DNA of 64,000 nucleotides from the NCBI RefSeq assembly GCF_000007345.1, contig NC_003552.1, positions 620,001 to 684,000 on the forward strand, in the 5' to 3' direction. A program made the translations under genes and the position numbers. The DNA is from Methanosarcina acetivorans C2A. Lineage in GTDB: Archaea > Halobacteriota > Methanosarcinia > Methanosarcinales > Methanosarcinaceae. Position 1 is the first letter of the stretch. Each line of letters opens with the position of its first letter. This document shows positions 1 to 7,700 of the stretch, in pieces. The notes under the pieces were generated by a model, which was not told the DNA's origin, ran no database searches, and saw only the letters and a program-made list of their open reading frames with translations.

Positions 1-96
1 TGGACCATCCTTGTCGGAGGCACTCTCTGTGTTATTGGTAGTTTCGTTATGTTTACGGAAGACACAAGTGAACTTGAAACTTTGAGAGGTGAGTGA
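1..96 (+). CDS. C-terminal end of a membrane permease, probably methylamine permease (MttP-like), partial
   Basis: The window opens inside a reading frame that gives 31 residues before TGA at 94-96. A hydrophobic helix (TILVGGTLCVIGSFVMF) is followed by a short acidic tail (EDTSELETLRGE), as at the cytoplasmic end of a polytopic transporter. Known context: in Methanosarcina a predicted trimethylamine permease gene, mttP, lies just upstream of a dimethylamine methyltransferase gene, which fits this position. The stop codon is overlapped by the GTG start of the next gene, so the two are translationally coupled. Only the last helix is visible, so the family assignment is an inference from context. 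Confidence 0.5.
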   Translation, partial: WTILVGGTLCVIGSFVMFTEDTSELETLRGE

Positions 97-394
97 AGTG
101 AGCGGAAACCGCCCGATTAAATTCAGGATTCTGGAATTCTTGCTGGATGAAAAGGAACGCTGGAACTATGAGATTGTTTCAAAGATCCAGGAAGAGTACA
201 ACATGCATGGGAATTACAACCGGGACAGCATCAACTTCGATATCATCGAACTGGCGTCCGGAGGGATGCTGAAGGACGTGGAGCAGAAAGTCGATGAGGA
301 CGGGATCTACAAAAAAGGTTTCCTCCTGCACAAATACGTGATCACCGACTTCGGAAAGGCCCGTGGCTCAGATGCCTGTCTGAGATATGTATAA
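89..394 (+). CDS. Small winged-helix-like protein in the methylamine operon
   Basis: A 101-residue protein starting at GTG 89, overlapping the end of the preceding permease frame by 8 nt. The sequence (RILEFLLDEKERWNYEIVSKIQEEY ... NFDIIELASGGMLKDVEQ ... HKYVITDFGKAR) has the spacing of a winged-helix fold. There is an N-terminal helix with a turn, a recognition-like helix, and a strand-rich wing ending in a 'YxITDFGKAR' stretch like that of small archaeal HTH regulators. No catalytic motif is visible. Its place between a permease and mtbB suggests a regulator or accessory factor for methylamine use. That role is inferred from position only. Confidence 0.6.
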   Translation: MSEVSGNRPIKFRILEFLLDEKERWNYEIVSKIQEEYNMHGNYNRDSINFDIIELASGGMLKDVEQKVDEDGIYKKGFLLHKYVITDFGKARGSDACLRYV

Positions 395-412
395 TCTTAT
401 CGGAGGTTAAAC

Positions 413-562
413 ATGGTACAAACAGCAGCTGCAATGGAAGCTTACAATGCCTACTGGGCAAACTCCTTCATCCCTGCCGGGGACATTATGTGGATGGTTC
501 TCATCCTGGTCCTGGCGGTAATCGCCCTCTGGCAGGCAAGGACTTTCGTGTCCAAGTTCTGA
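413..562 (+). CDS. 49-residue single-span membrane protein next to mtbB
   Basis: A short open frame begins at ATG 413, preceded by an excellent Shine-Dalgarno (GGAGG at 402-406), and ends at TGA 560-562. The product is 49 residues: a short polar N-terminus (MVQTAAAMEAYNAYWANSF), one hydrophobic helix (IMWMVLILVLAVIALW) and a basic tail (QARTFVSKF). This topology suggests a single-pass membrane peptide with the C-terminus inside. It lies 18 nt after the winged-helix gene and 60 nt before mtbB, so it is probably co-transcribed with them. A role as a small partner of the upstream permease is plausible but unproven. Confidence 0.65.
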   Translation: MVQTAAAMEAYNAYWANSFIPAGDIMWMVLILVLAVIALWQARTFVSKF

Positions 563-622
563 ACCCGAGTGAATACAGTTTTCCAAACCTAATGTCCAAT
601 AATCAACATAAATGGTGAAAAA

Positions 623-2026
623 ATGGCAACTGAATATGCTTTAAGGATGGGAGACGGGAAGAGGGTCTTCCTCACAAAAGAGAAAATCCTGGAGGAACTT
701 GAGGCAGGTATGGCGAATGCCTCAGACCTCGGGGAAATCCCTGATCTCAGTGCCGATGAGATTGACAAGCTTGCAGAAATCCTTATGATGCCCGGGAAAG
801 CCGTGAGTGTCGAACAGGGCATGGAAGTCCCTGTCACCCACGACATCGGTACAATCCGGCTTGACGGAGATCAGGGCAACAGCGGAGTTGGAATTCCTTC
901 CAGCCGGCTTGTAGGTTGTATGACGCATGAACGTGCTTTTGGCGCCGATACAATGGAACTCGGGCACATCGACTACAGTTTCAAGCCGGTAAAACCCGTG
1001 GTCTCAAACGAGTGCCAGGCAATGGAAGTCTGCCAGCAGAACATGATTATTCCGCTCTTCTACGGCGCAATGCCCAACATGGGGCTTTACTACACCCCTG
1101 ACGGACCTTTCGAAAATCCCGGTGACCTCATGAAAGCTTTCAAGATTCAGGAAGCCTGGGAGTCCATGGAACATGCCGCAGAGCACCTGACCAGGGACAC
1201 TGTCTGGGTCATGCAGAAGCTCTTTGCCTCCGGGACGGACGGTGTCAACTTTGATACAACTGCAGCAGCAGGCGATGCTGACATGTACGGGACTCTGCAC
1301 GCAATCGAGGCCCTCAGGAAGGAATTCCCTGACATGTACATCGAAGCCGGCATGGCTGGAGAATGTGTTCTCGGTATGCACGGGAACCTGCAGTACGACG
1401 GCGTGACCCTTGCCGGGCTCTGGCCGCACCAGCAGGCTCCTCTTGTCGCAAAAGCCGGAGCAAACGTTTTCGGACCTGTGTGCAACACCAACACCAGCAA
1501 GACCTCAGCCTGGAACCTTGCCCGCGCAGTCAACTTCATGAAGGCAGCTGTTCAGGCTTCTCCTATTCCCTGTCATGTTGACATGGGGATGGGTGTGGGC
1601 GGAATTCCCATGCTTGAAACTCCACCTGTGGATGCTGTTACAAGGGCCAGCAAGGCAATGGTCGAAGTTGCCGGTGTCGACGGCATATAGATCGGGGTCG
1701 GCGACCCTCTGGGTATGCCGATTTCCCACATAATGGCTTCAGGTATGACCGGGATCAGAGCAGCAGGCGACCTTGTTGCAAGGATGCAGTTCTCAAAGAA
1801 CATGCGCATCGGAGAGGCAAAAGAGTACGTGGCAAAGAAACTCAATGTGGACGTAATGGACCTCGCAGACGAGCACGTTATGCGCGAACTCCGTGAAGAG
1901 CTCGATATCGGAGTGATCACCTCAGTCCCGGGTGCTGCAAAAGGCATTGCTGCGAAAATGAATATCGAGAAGCTGCTTGACATCAAGATAAACTCCTGCA
2001 ATCTCTTCAGAAAACAGATCCAGTAA
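623..2026 (+). CDS. mtbB: Dimethylamine methyltransferase MtbB with in-frame UAG (pyrrolysine 356)
   Basis: MtbB moves a methyl group from dimethylamine to its cognate corrinoid protein MtbC in the cytoplasm, the entry step of methanogenesis from dimethylamine. The frame runs from ATG 623 to TAA 2024-2026, 467 residues, the usual MtbB length. It is interrupted only by TAG at 1688-1690, exactly codon 356, where MtbB carries pyrrolysine. The frame continues past the TAG with strong family sequence ([18 protein letters not shown] ... [17 protein letters not shown]), so this is readthrough decoding, not a broken gene. Other recognisable stretches are [17 protein letters not shown] and [18 protein letters not shown] before the Pyl site. 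A GGTGA ribosome site precedes the start. No mtbC, corrinoid protein or pyl gene is in this window. Confidence 0.97.
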
Positions 2027-2066
2027 AAAAAGATCTGAAAAACGGATCAGGTAAGAACAGACCTTT

Positions 2067-2107
2067 GAAGGAATCTCAGGCATGAGCCTGCGTTCCTTCT
2101 ATTTTTT
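2067..2107 (+). terminator. Stem-loop plus U-run after mtbB
   Basis: GAAGGAA (2067-2073) pairs with TTCCTTC (2093-2099). An inner stem CAGGC/GCCTG (2077-2081/2086-2090) has an ATGA loop, and the whole is followed by TATTTTTT. This is a convincing transcription end for the methylamine operon, 40 nt after the mtbB stop. Confidence 0.8.
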
Positions 2108-2141
2108 GTGCAGCAGGGAGCACTCTCCTGTCCTGAAAACG

Positions 2142-2407
2142 AGCTAAAAACAGATAGCTAAAAACAGATAGCTAAAAACAGATAGCTAAAAACAGATAGC
2201 TAAAAACAGATAGCTAAAAACAGATAGCTAAAAACAGATAGCTAAAAACAGATAGCTAAAAACAGATAGCTAAAAACAGATAGCTAAAAACAGATAGCTA
2301 AAAACAGATAGCTAAAAACAGATAGCTAAAAACAGATAGCTAAAAACAGATAGCTAAAAACAGATAGCTAAAAACAGATAGCTAAAAACAGATAGCTAAA
2401 AACAGAA
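2142..2407. repeat. 14-bp satellite array, about 19 tandem copies
   Basis: The unit agctaaaaacagat is repeated head to tail without change from 2142 to 2393 (18 copies). A 19th copy at 2394-2407 has a changed final base. The unit length is not a multiple of 3 and each unit contains TAA and TAG in some frames, so it is non-coding. The perfect identity points to recent slippage expansion or active homogenisation. Confidence 0.97.
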
Positions 2408-2778
2408 AGCTCGAAAAAGCCGATTTCACAGGTGCAGGTCAGAAAAGTAATCCTCTGATGGATGACGACAGTATCTTCCTGATGCTTTTATTTTTTAAAT
2501 CTTTTTGGAGCTCTTCTTGAATCTCTTTCTCTGGTGTCTTTTGGATCTCAGGCTAACTACTCCTCCTCGTTTCCTTCATAAGTGAGAAAGGGGCTTCCTG
2601 ATTCATATCTTTCTCTTTCCGTAAAAGGTCTCTGTGTTTATCTCCGGGTTCTGCAGGTACCAGATCATAATCTGGCTTTAATCTTTAAGTTCAAACCTTT
2701 GCCTAAATAGTAACGCTTATGTCTATATAATTTAAACTCCTTTTAACACGAAATAAACTTACATCTTGAGGTATTCTG
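2408..2778. other. Non-coding stretch with promoter of the PepSY lipoprotein gene
   Basis: No convincing gene is seen. A TATA-like sequence (CTATATAAT, about 2723-2731) lies some 50 nt upstream of the next start codon and is the likely archaeal promoter. GAGGT at 2768-2772 is the ribosome site. The rest is pyrimidine-rich and shows no clear structure. Confidence 0.6.
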
Positions 2779-3399
2779 GTGAAAAAAATACTTTTTACGG
2801 TATTGATGGTCGGTTTATTGGTGATCAGTGTTGCCGGCTGTGCGGATACAGATGATACGACACCCAGCACTGCTGATGAAGCAATCTCCCCTACAATTTC
2901 TGCAAACTCATCAACAGATGAAACTACTGCCAGCCCGGATAATATGACTGCAGACCGAGCAAAGGAAATCGCTCTTTCTCATGCCGGACTTGCAGAAGCT
3001 AATGTCACTTTTGTTACAGCAAAACTTGACACAGAAGATGGCAAGCAGGAGTATGAAATCGAGTTTTATAGCGGTAATACCGAGTATGATTATGATATTG
3101 ATGCTTCTACGGGAGAAATTTTGAGTTATGACTATGATGCTGAAAACTATTCGGCGTCCGGCAGTACACAGTCAGGTGATAACAGTACGTATATCGGTGA
3201 AGAAAAGGCAAAATCCATAGCACTTGAAAAAGTTTCAGGAGCAACGGAATCTGACATCCGGCTTTATCTGGACTATGAAGATGGAATGGCAGTATATGAA
3301 GGATCTATTGTTTTTGACAGTATGGAGTATGAATTTGAAATTGATGCAACTACTGGAACAATTGTGGATTGGAATGTCGAATCTGTTTTTGATGATTGA
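2779..3399 (+). CDS. Lipoprotein with two PepSY-like domains
   Basis: A 206-residue exported protein starting at GTG 2779 behind GAGGT. A lipoprotein signal (KKILFTVLMVGLLVISVAGC) ends in a lipobox cysteine. A Ser/Thr/Asp-rich linker follows (about residues 21-55), then two similar modules. The first is about residues 57-118 (DRAKEIALSHAG ... EYEIEFYSGNTEYDYDIDASTGEILSYD) and the second about 138-203 (EEKAKSIALEKVSG ... VYEGSIVFDSMEYEFEIDATTGTIVDW). The 'A-x-x-I-A-L ... Y-x-(Y/F)-x-I-D-A-x-T-G-x-I' pattern is that of PepSY, a family often linked to peptidase inhibition at the cell surface. The mature protein is strongly acidic. It stands alone between long non-coding stretches; its target is unknown. 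Confidence 0.85.
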   Translation: MKKILFTVLMVGLLVISVAGCADTDDTTPSTADEAISPTISANSSTDETTASPDNMTADRAKEIALSHAGLAEANVTFVTAKLDTEDGKQEYEIEFYSGNTEYDYDIDASTGEILSYDYDAENYSASGSTQSGDNSTYIGEEKAKSIALEKVSGATESDIRLYLDYEDGMAVYEGSIVFDSMEYEFEIDATTGTIVDWNVESVFDD

Positions 3400-4103
3400 T
3401 ACGGGCGGAAAATGAAACAAAAGCTTTACCATTCTTGATTCAGAGTCAAAATAAGTCAGCATAATTTTTGTTGGTTTCAGCAGAGTCATCTTTATAAAAC
3501 TTTTCTGAAACCCGGGTTTTAGAAACCGCCATTTCTACGGATTTTCATAGTTTAAACCTTTTTATTTTTTTGCAGTCATTTTTCTTCTTTTTTCCCAATT
3601 TGCAGTTTTTCCTTCGGGTCTGAAAGGTTTTAATTTTGGAGGTCCGTTTAAGTTGTTTTCACTCTTGTTGTTCTGTATATTTTGTTTTTTTAAATATGTA
3701 CTCTACTTAATGCGATAAATTTATATATTTATACATACTTTTATTTATTGGGAAATCAAATTTACTTGATTTTCCTCTTAAAGCGCCATTTTAAGTCTCC
3801 GTAATTCTACAGACTCCTTAATCAATTTGCCTTTGAACCTCCATTTTTTTTTCATTTTTTTCTGCCTCTTAGTTGATGCTCTCTTTCTTCTCTCGTTCAC
3901 TTTTGCTCCTCTTTTTCTATCCTGTGCTCTGATATGGAACGAAATCAGGTAACTTCAGGTTTTTTCATTTCCAGCCCAAAGTTTATCAGTTGAAACGATA
4001 ATTATGCAGGAGACCCAAACCTGTAGATTAATGCATGAACAGGGCCTCATTTCTTGTTTCCATACCTGATTCTACGGTTTATCTGATTATTCTGGTGAGA
4101 ACT
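3400..4103. other. Long AT-rich intergenic region
   Basis: About 700 bp without a supportable gene. Several T-runs could serve as archaeal terminators for the lipoprotein gene. AT-rich stretches near 3715-3745 (TTTATATATTTATA) could be promoters. GGTGAG at 4094-4099 is the ribosome site of lysK. Confidence 0.5.
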
Positions 4104-5717
4104 ATGGCTGACACAATTCACTGGGCAGACGTCATAGCCGAAGACGTGTTAAATAAGAGTGGCAAGCACCTTGTTGCCACAGGAATCACTCCCTCCGGGC
4201 ATATCCATATAGGCAATATGAGGGAGGTCGTGACTGCAGATGCTGCTTACAGGGCTCTCCTTGACATGGGGGCAGACGCCCGTTTAATCTATATTGCTGA
4301 CAACTACGACCCTCTGCGCAAGGTTTACCCTTTCCTGCCTGAAAGTTATGCCGAACATGTGGGAAAACCAATTTCCGAGGTGCCCTGCCCATGCGGGGAC
4401 TGTGCAAACTATGCCGAACATTTCCTGAAACCTTTCATTGAAGCCTTAAGGCGCCTGGGCATCAACCCCGAGGTCTTAAGGGCAGACGAAATGTACAGGG
4501 CAGGACTGTATACCGAAGCGATAAAGACTGCCCTAGCAAAAAGGGATGAAATTGCAAAGATCCTTGAAGAGGTCTCGGGCAAAACAGTTGCAGAAGATTG
4601 GAGCCCTTTCAACCCCCGCTGTAACGAGTGCGGGAAAATCACGACTACTAAGGTTGCGGGTTTTGACCTCGAAGCCGAAACCGTGGATTACGTCTGTGCC
4701 TGCGGGCACTCGGGAACGGTGCCAATGGCAGGGGGAGGTAAACTCACCTGGAGAGTGGACTGGCCTGCCCGCTGGGCTGTACTTGGGGTGACTGTGGAAC
4801 CTTTCGGAAAAGACCACGCCTCAAAGGGCGGCTCCTATGACACCGGCAAGCGAATAGTAAGGGAAATCTACGGGCATGAGCCTCCCTTCCCTATCGTCTA
4901 CGAGTGGATAATGCTCGGAAAGCGGGGAGCAATGTCATCTTCTACGGGAGTTGTTGTCTCGATTTCGGACATGCTTGAGGTCGTGCCTCCGGAAGTCCTG
5001 CGCTACCTGATCATCCGTACAAAACCTGAAAAACATATCCAGTTCGACCCAGGGCAGCCTCTCCTTAACCTGGTGGACGAATACGAGCGGCTCAGGGACA
5101 AATTCCGGGAAAATGATCCCTCCCTCGGGGACTTTGAAAAGAGGATTTATGAGCTTTCCAGGGCAACCGGGATCTGCCATCCTGAAATTCCTTTCAAGCA
5201 GATGGTTACGATCTACCAGGTTGCCAGGGGAGACTTCGAGCAGGTGCTGAAGATCGTAAAGCGTTCGGGCTTTTCAACTGAGAATGAAAAATGCATCAGG
5301 GAACTTGCAGATAACGTCTCCAGATGGCTTGAACTCTATGCGCCTCCGTTTGCGAAATTTAGCGTAAAAGAAAAGGTGCCCGTGCAGACAGCAACCCTTT
5401 CGGAACTCCAGAAAGCCTTTCTCGGAGCTTTTGCCGATCTTATAGAGACGAAAGGAAAAATCAGCGGAGAAGAATACCATATGCTGGTCTATTCCGCAAA
5501 AGACGAAGGTTCCGAATTGAACAGGCTGATTGCACAAAAGGTAAACGTACCTGTCCCGCAGGTGGATCCAAAAGACCTTTTCAAAGCGATTTATACCTCA
5601 ATTCTCGGGCAGAGCTCAGGCCCGAAAGCTGGTTGGTTCCTGTCTTCCTTTGAGAAGGGCTTCCTGATAACCCGGTTCAGGGAAGCTTCAACATACAACC
5701 CTGAAAAAAGCAGCTGA
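4104..5717 (+). CDS. lysK: Lysyl-tRNA synthetase, class I (LysRS1)
   Basis: Charges tRNA-Lys with lysine in the cytoplasm. The product has 537 residues from ATG 4104, chosen because GGTGAG lies 4-9 nt upstream and because class I LysRS proteins begin [15 protein letters not shown]; the frame stays open 23 codons further upstream. The class I Rossmann signature is HIGN (residues 35-38). The KMSKS equivalent is MSSST (277-281). Cysteine clusters (CPCGDC near residue 97, CNECGK and CACGHSG near residues 173-205) look like zinc-binding inserts. The C-terminal third is the helical anticodon-binding cage. Methanosarcina is known to carry both class I and class II LysRS, and the two together were reported to be able to charge the amber-decoding tRNA-Pyl in vitro. 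The dedicated enzyme for pyrrolysine is PylS, which is not in this window. Confidence 0.95.
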   Translation: MADTIHWADVIAEDVLNKSGKHLVATGITPSGHIHIGNMREVVTADAAYRALLDMGADARLIYIADNYDPLRKVYPFLPESYAEHVGKPISEVPCPCGDCANYAEHFLKPFIEALRRLGINPEVLRADEMYRAGLYTEAIKTALAKRDEIAKILEEVSGKTVAEDWSPFNPRCNECGKITTTKVAGFDLEAETVDYVCACGHSGTVPMAGGGKLTWRVDWPARWAVLGVTVEPFGKDHASKGGSYDTGKRIVREIYGHEPPFPIVYEWIMLGKRGAMSSSTGVVVSISDMLEVVPPEVLRYLIIRTKPEKHIQFDPGQPLLNLVDEYERLRDKFRENDPSLGDFEKRIYELSRATGICHPEIPFKQMVTIYQVARGDFEQVLKIVKRSGFSTENEKCIRELADNVSRWLELYAPPFAKFSVKEKVPVQTATLSELQKAFLGAFADLIETKGKISGEEYHMLVYSAKDEGSELNRLIAQKVNVPVPQVDPKDLFKAIYTSILGQSSGPKAGWFLSSFEKGFLITRFREASTYNPEKSS

Positions 5718-5756
5718 ATAAAAACGATGAATATGGAAACGGATAACTAACTGGAT

Positions 5757-6557
5757 ATGAAGGACTTCTACATCCCAGCCTCAGAGATTCCAGGCACGGT
5801 AGAAATAAAGGATCTGACCGCCGCACCAGAGGATCCGGTCGCATCAAATAATCTGGTCGCATCAAAGGATCTGGACATACCGGTGAAAAAATCTTCAAGC
5901 CCTTCAAAGGCAGGCTCTTCAAAAAAGCACTTCCTTGCCTGGGATAAGGAGTACTCCCACCTCAAATGGGGGGGGCCTGCATCTATCCGGAGCCTGCAAG
6001 CTTACCTTGCGCCGGGTATGAAGGTTCTTGATGCCGGTTCAGGGAACGGGAGGTACCTTGGGGAACTTTCAAGGCGCTACAGTGCGGTCGGGGTTGACAT
6101 CTCCTTAATTGCTCTTCGCAGTTCCCGTACCCAGCTTGCAAGAAGCGGCAGATTTGCAGAACACTTTGGGGCAAGTGTGCACGCTCTTCCTTTCAAATCC
6201 GGGTCTTTTGACGGAATTCTCTGTTACGGGGTGCTTCAGCACCTTTTCAAAGAAGAGCGGGAGGCTGCAGTCAGGGAGTTCATGCACGTGCTCAACTGCG
6301 GCGGTTTAATTTTTTTCGAGGCTTTCGGCAGGGAGGATATGCGCTGTGGGGGAGAGCCTTCAAGCCCGTTTGAAAATAACACTTTTGTCCGGCAAAACGG
6401 GATAATCTACCATTATTTTACCGAAGAAGAGGTGAAGGAACTTTTCTGTGGGTTTGAAGTTCTTGAACTGGAAAGTGTAAGAAAAGAGAAAACTTTTGGA
6501 GGGGAATCTTATGTCCGGCACATGGTCAGAGGAGTTTTTCGAAAACTTCGAACTTGA
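5757..6557 (+). CDS. Class I SAM-dependent methyltransferase
   Basis: A 266-residue cytoplasmic methyltransferase of the Methyltransf_11/25 type. After a low-complexity, probably disordered leader (about residues 1-62, rich in Ser/Lys/Asp with repeated 'VAS' and 'KDL' words) comes a Rossmann fold. Motif I is VLDAGSGNGRYLGEL, followed by an acidic strand end (AVGVDIS), a motif near ALPFKSGSFDGILCYGVLQHL and a motif III-like NCGGLIFFEAFG. The substrate cannot be read from sequence. It begins 39 nt after lysK on the same strand and may be co-transcribed. The ribosome site at ATG 5757 is weak. No internal start would keep the whole domain except within the low-complexity part. Confidence 0.8.
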   Translation: MKDFYIPASEIPGTVEIKDLTAAPEDPVASNNLVASKDLDIPVKKSSSPSKAGSSKKHFLAWDKEYSHLKWGGPASIRSLQAYLAPGMKVLDAGSGNGRYLGELSRRYSAVGVDISLIALRSSRTQLARSGRFAEHFGASVHALPFKSGSFDGILCYGVLQHLFKEEREAAVREFMHVLNCGGLIFFEAFGREDMRCGGEPSSPFENNTFVRQNGIIYHYFTEEEVKELFCGFEVLELESVRKEKTFGGESYVRHMVRGVFRKLRT

Positions 6558-6733
6558 TTCAGACATTTTCTGAATCTTCTGACCCATCTGTTTTCGCCGT
6601 TTCAGATCCTCTACACAACTTCAAACAAGCCTGAGAATATTTGATTTTAATTCTTATTATAGTTGTAATTTCGTTTTTGATTTCATTTTTAATTTCAGCT
6701 TCAATTTTCTTTTTTTACTTTTGTTTTTGTTTT

Positions 6734-6991
6734 TCATACAAAGGCTAACTTAAGGTAATTGAGCACGATTATTACAAGGGCTCCGAAGATTCCTCCTATT
6801 GCACAGATCAGAACTGCTACCCACGTGATTGCAATTTCAAGTCCCAGCAAAAATTTTGCTACGATCAGGGTTAAGATCCCAAGCACTGCATTTATTGCAA
6901 GGCTGGTGGCAGTCTTGAGGATTTTGTACAGCACAACTGCCGCCACAACTGCCAGAATCAATACTGAAATTTCGGTAATTCCAACTACCAT
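6734..6991 (-). CDS. Small membrane protein of the BofA-like family
   Basis: An 85-residue, very hydrophobic protein with about three membrane helices (ITEISVLILAVVAAVVLY, LAINAVLGILTLIVAKFLLG, ITWVAVLICAIGGIFGALVIIVL). Alternating Gly/Ala-rich helices and the 'NAVLGILTL' stretch resemble the PF07441 BofA/pro-sigma-K inhibitor family, which has archaeal members of unknown function. It stands alone on the minus strand facing the methyltransferase gene. The family call is from pattern memory and moderately sure; the sporulation role known in Bacillus cannot apply here. Confidence 0.65.
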   Translation of the reverse strand: MVVGITEISVLILAVVAAVVLYKILKTATSLAINAVLGILTLIVAKFLLGLEIAITWVAVLICAIGGIFGALVIIVLNYLKLAFV

Positions 6992-7142
6992 AGATTATAC
7001 ATAGTGTTCAAATTATTTATATTTATCATTGAGTTTTATGAAACAGTAGTGGCTTTCTGGAAATTTGTGCCCGGTGTACTTGAAAATGCCGCTCGACATT
7101 TTTTATTTGAGAATGAAATGCTATTTTACGGCACTTTTTCCC

Positions 7143-7592
7143 TTAAAGAGCCAGGGCAAATTCAACAATAATTTCCTTAAGTGCAACCTTGTCTGAATAA
7201 GTCCTTACCTCCAGCGAAGGGTCAGGGTTCCCGAGCACCATTGCAGAAACTGCTGCCTCAGGCCTGTGCAGGCAGAGCACGGGAATTTTCCGGACGAGCG
7301 CCCTGCAGATTTCATAGCCCACACCTATGGACGGTACTGTCACTTCTGCAATCAGGGCATCGCTTTTTGTAAGTAAACCGATATCTCTGGCATAGATCTC
7401 CTGTTCGGTCATTTTCGATTCGTTTTCTTCGAGCCCGGGGTCTGCAACATGCCAGCTGAGTACATCAGCTCCTGCTTCTTCGAGGGAGTCGTACATTAAC
7501 CGATATATCTCAAGAAGCTGCCTCCCTCCCCGGATCGAGCCTGAAAGGAATATTTTCGGGTGCTGCTGTCCTGTGCCGTTATTTATTCCCAT
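7143..7592 (-). CDS. Nucleoside 2-deoxyribosyltransferase / DNPH1-like nucleotide N-hydrolase
   Basis: Predicted to cleave the N-glycosidic bond of (deoxy)nucleoside monophosphates, a nucleotide salvage or sanitising step. The start is placed at ATG 7592 because AAGGAGG lies just upstream on the minus strand; the frame is open 14 codons further. The 149-residue product has the family's opening [13 protein letters not shown], then [31 protein letters not shown] (catalytic region) and [22 protein letters not shown], all typical of the DNPH1/Rcl group. Base specificity is not readable. It lies about 100 nt downstream of the U32 peptidase gene on the same strand. Confidence 0.85.
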
Positions 7593-7700
7593 TATCCTGT
7601 CCTCCTTCTTTCCTACTCTATTCTTTTCTTCCATTCTATTCTGTTCTTTCTTTTCCCGCCTGTTCCTGCCTGTAACATATTTTTTTTCTGTTTCAGCCCT

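Noticed and set aside
623-2026. mtbB read as two separate genes or as a pseudogene because of the internal TAG
   Set aside because: TAG is exactly at codon 356, the known pyrrolysine site of MtbB, and family sequence continues in the same frame to a total of 467 residues.
2142-2407. CRISPR array
   Set aside because: The 14-bp units are directly adjacent with no spacers, and no cas gene is nearby. It is a simple satellite.
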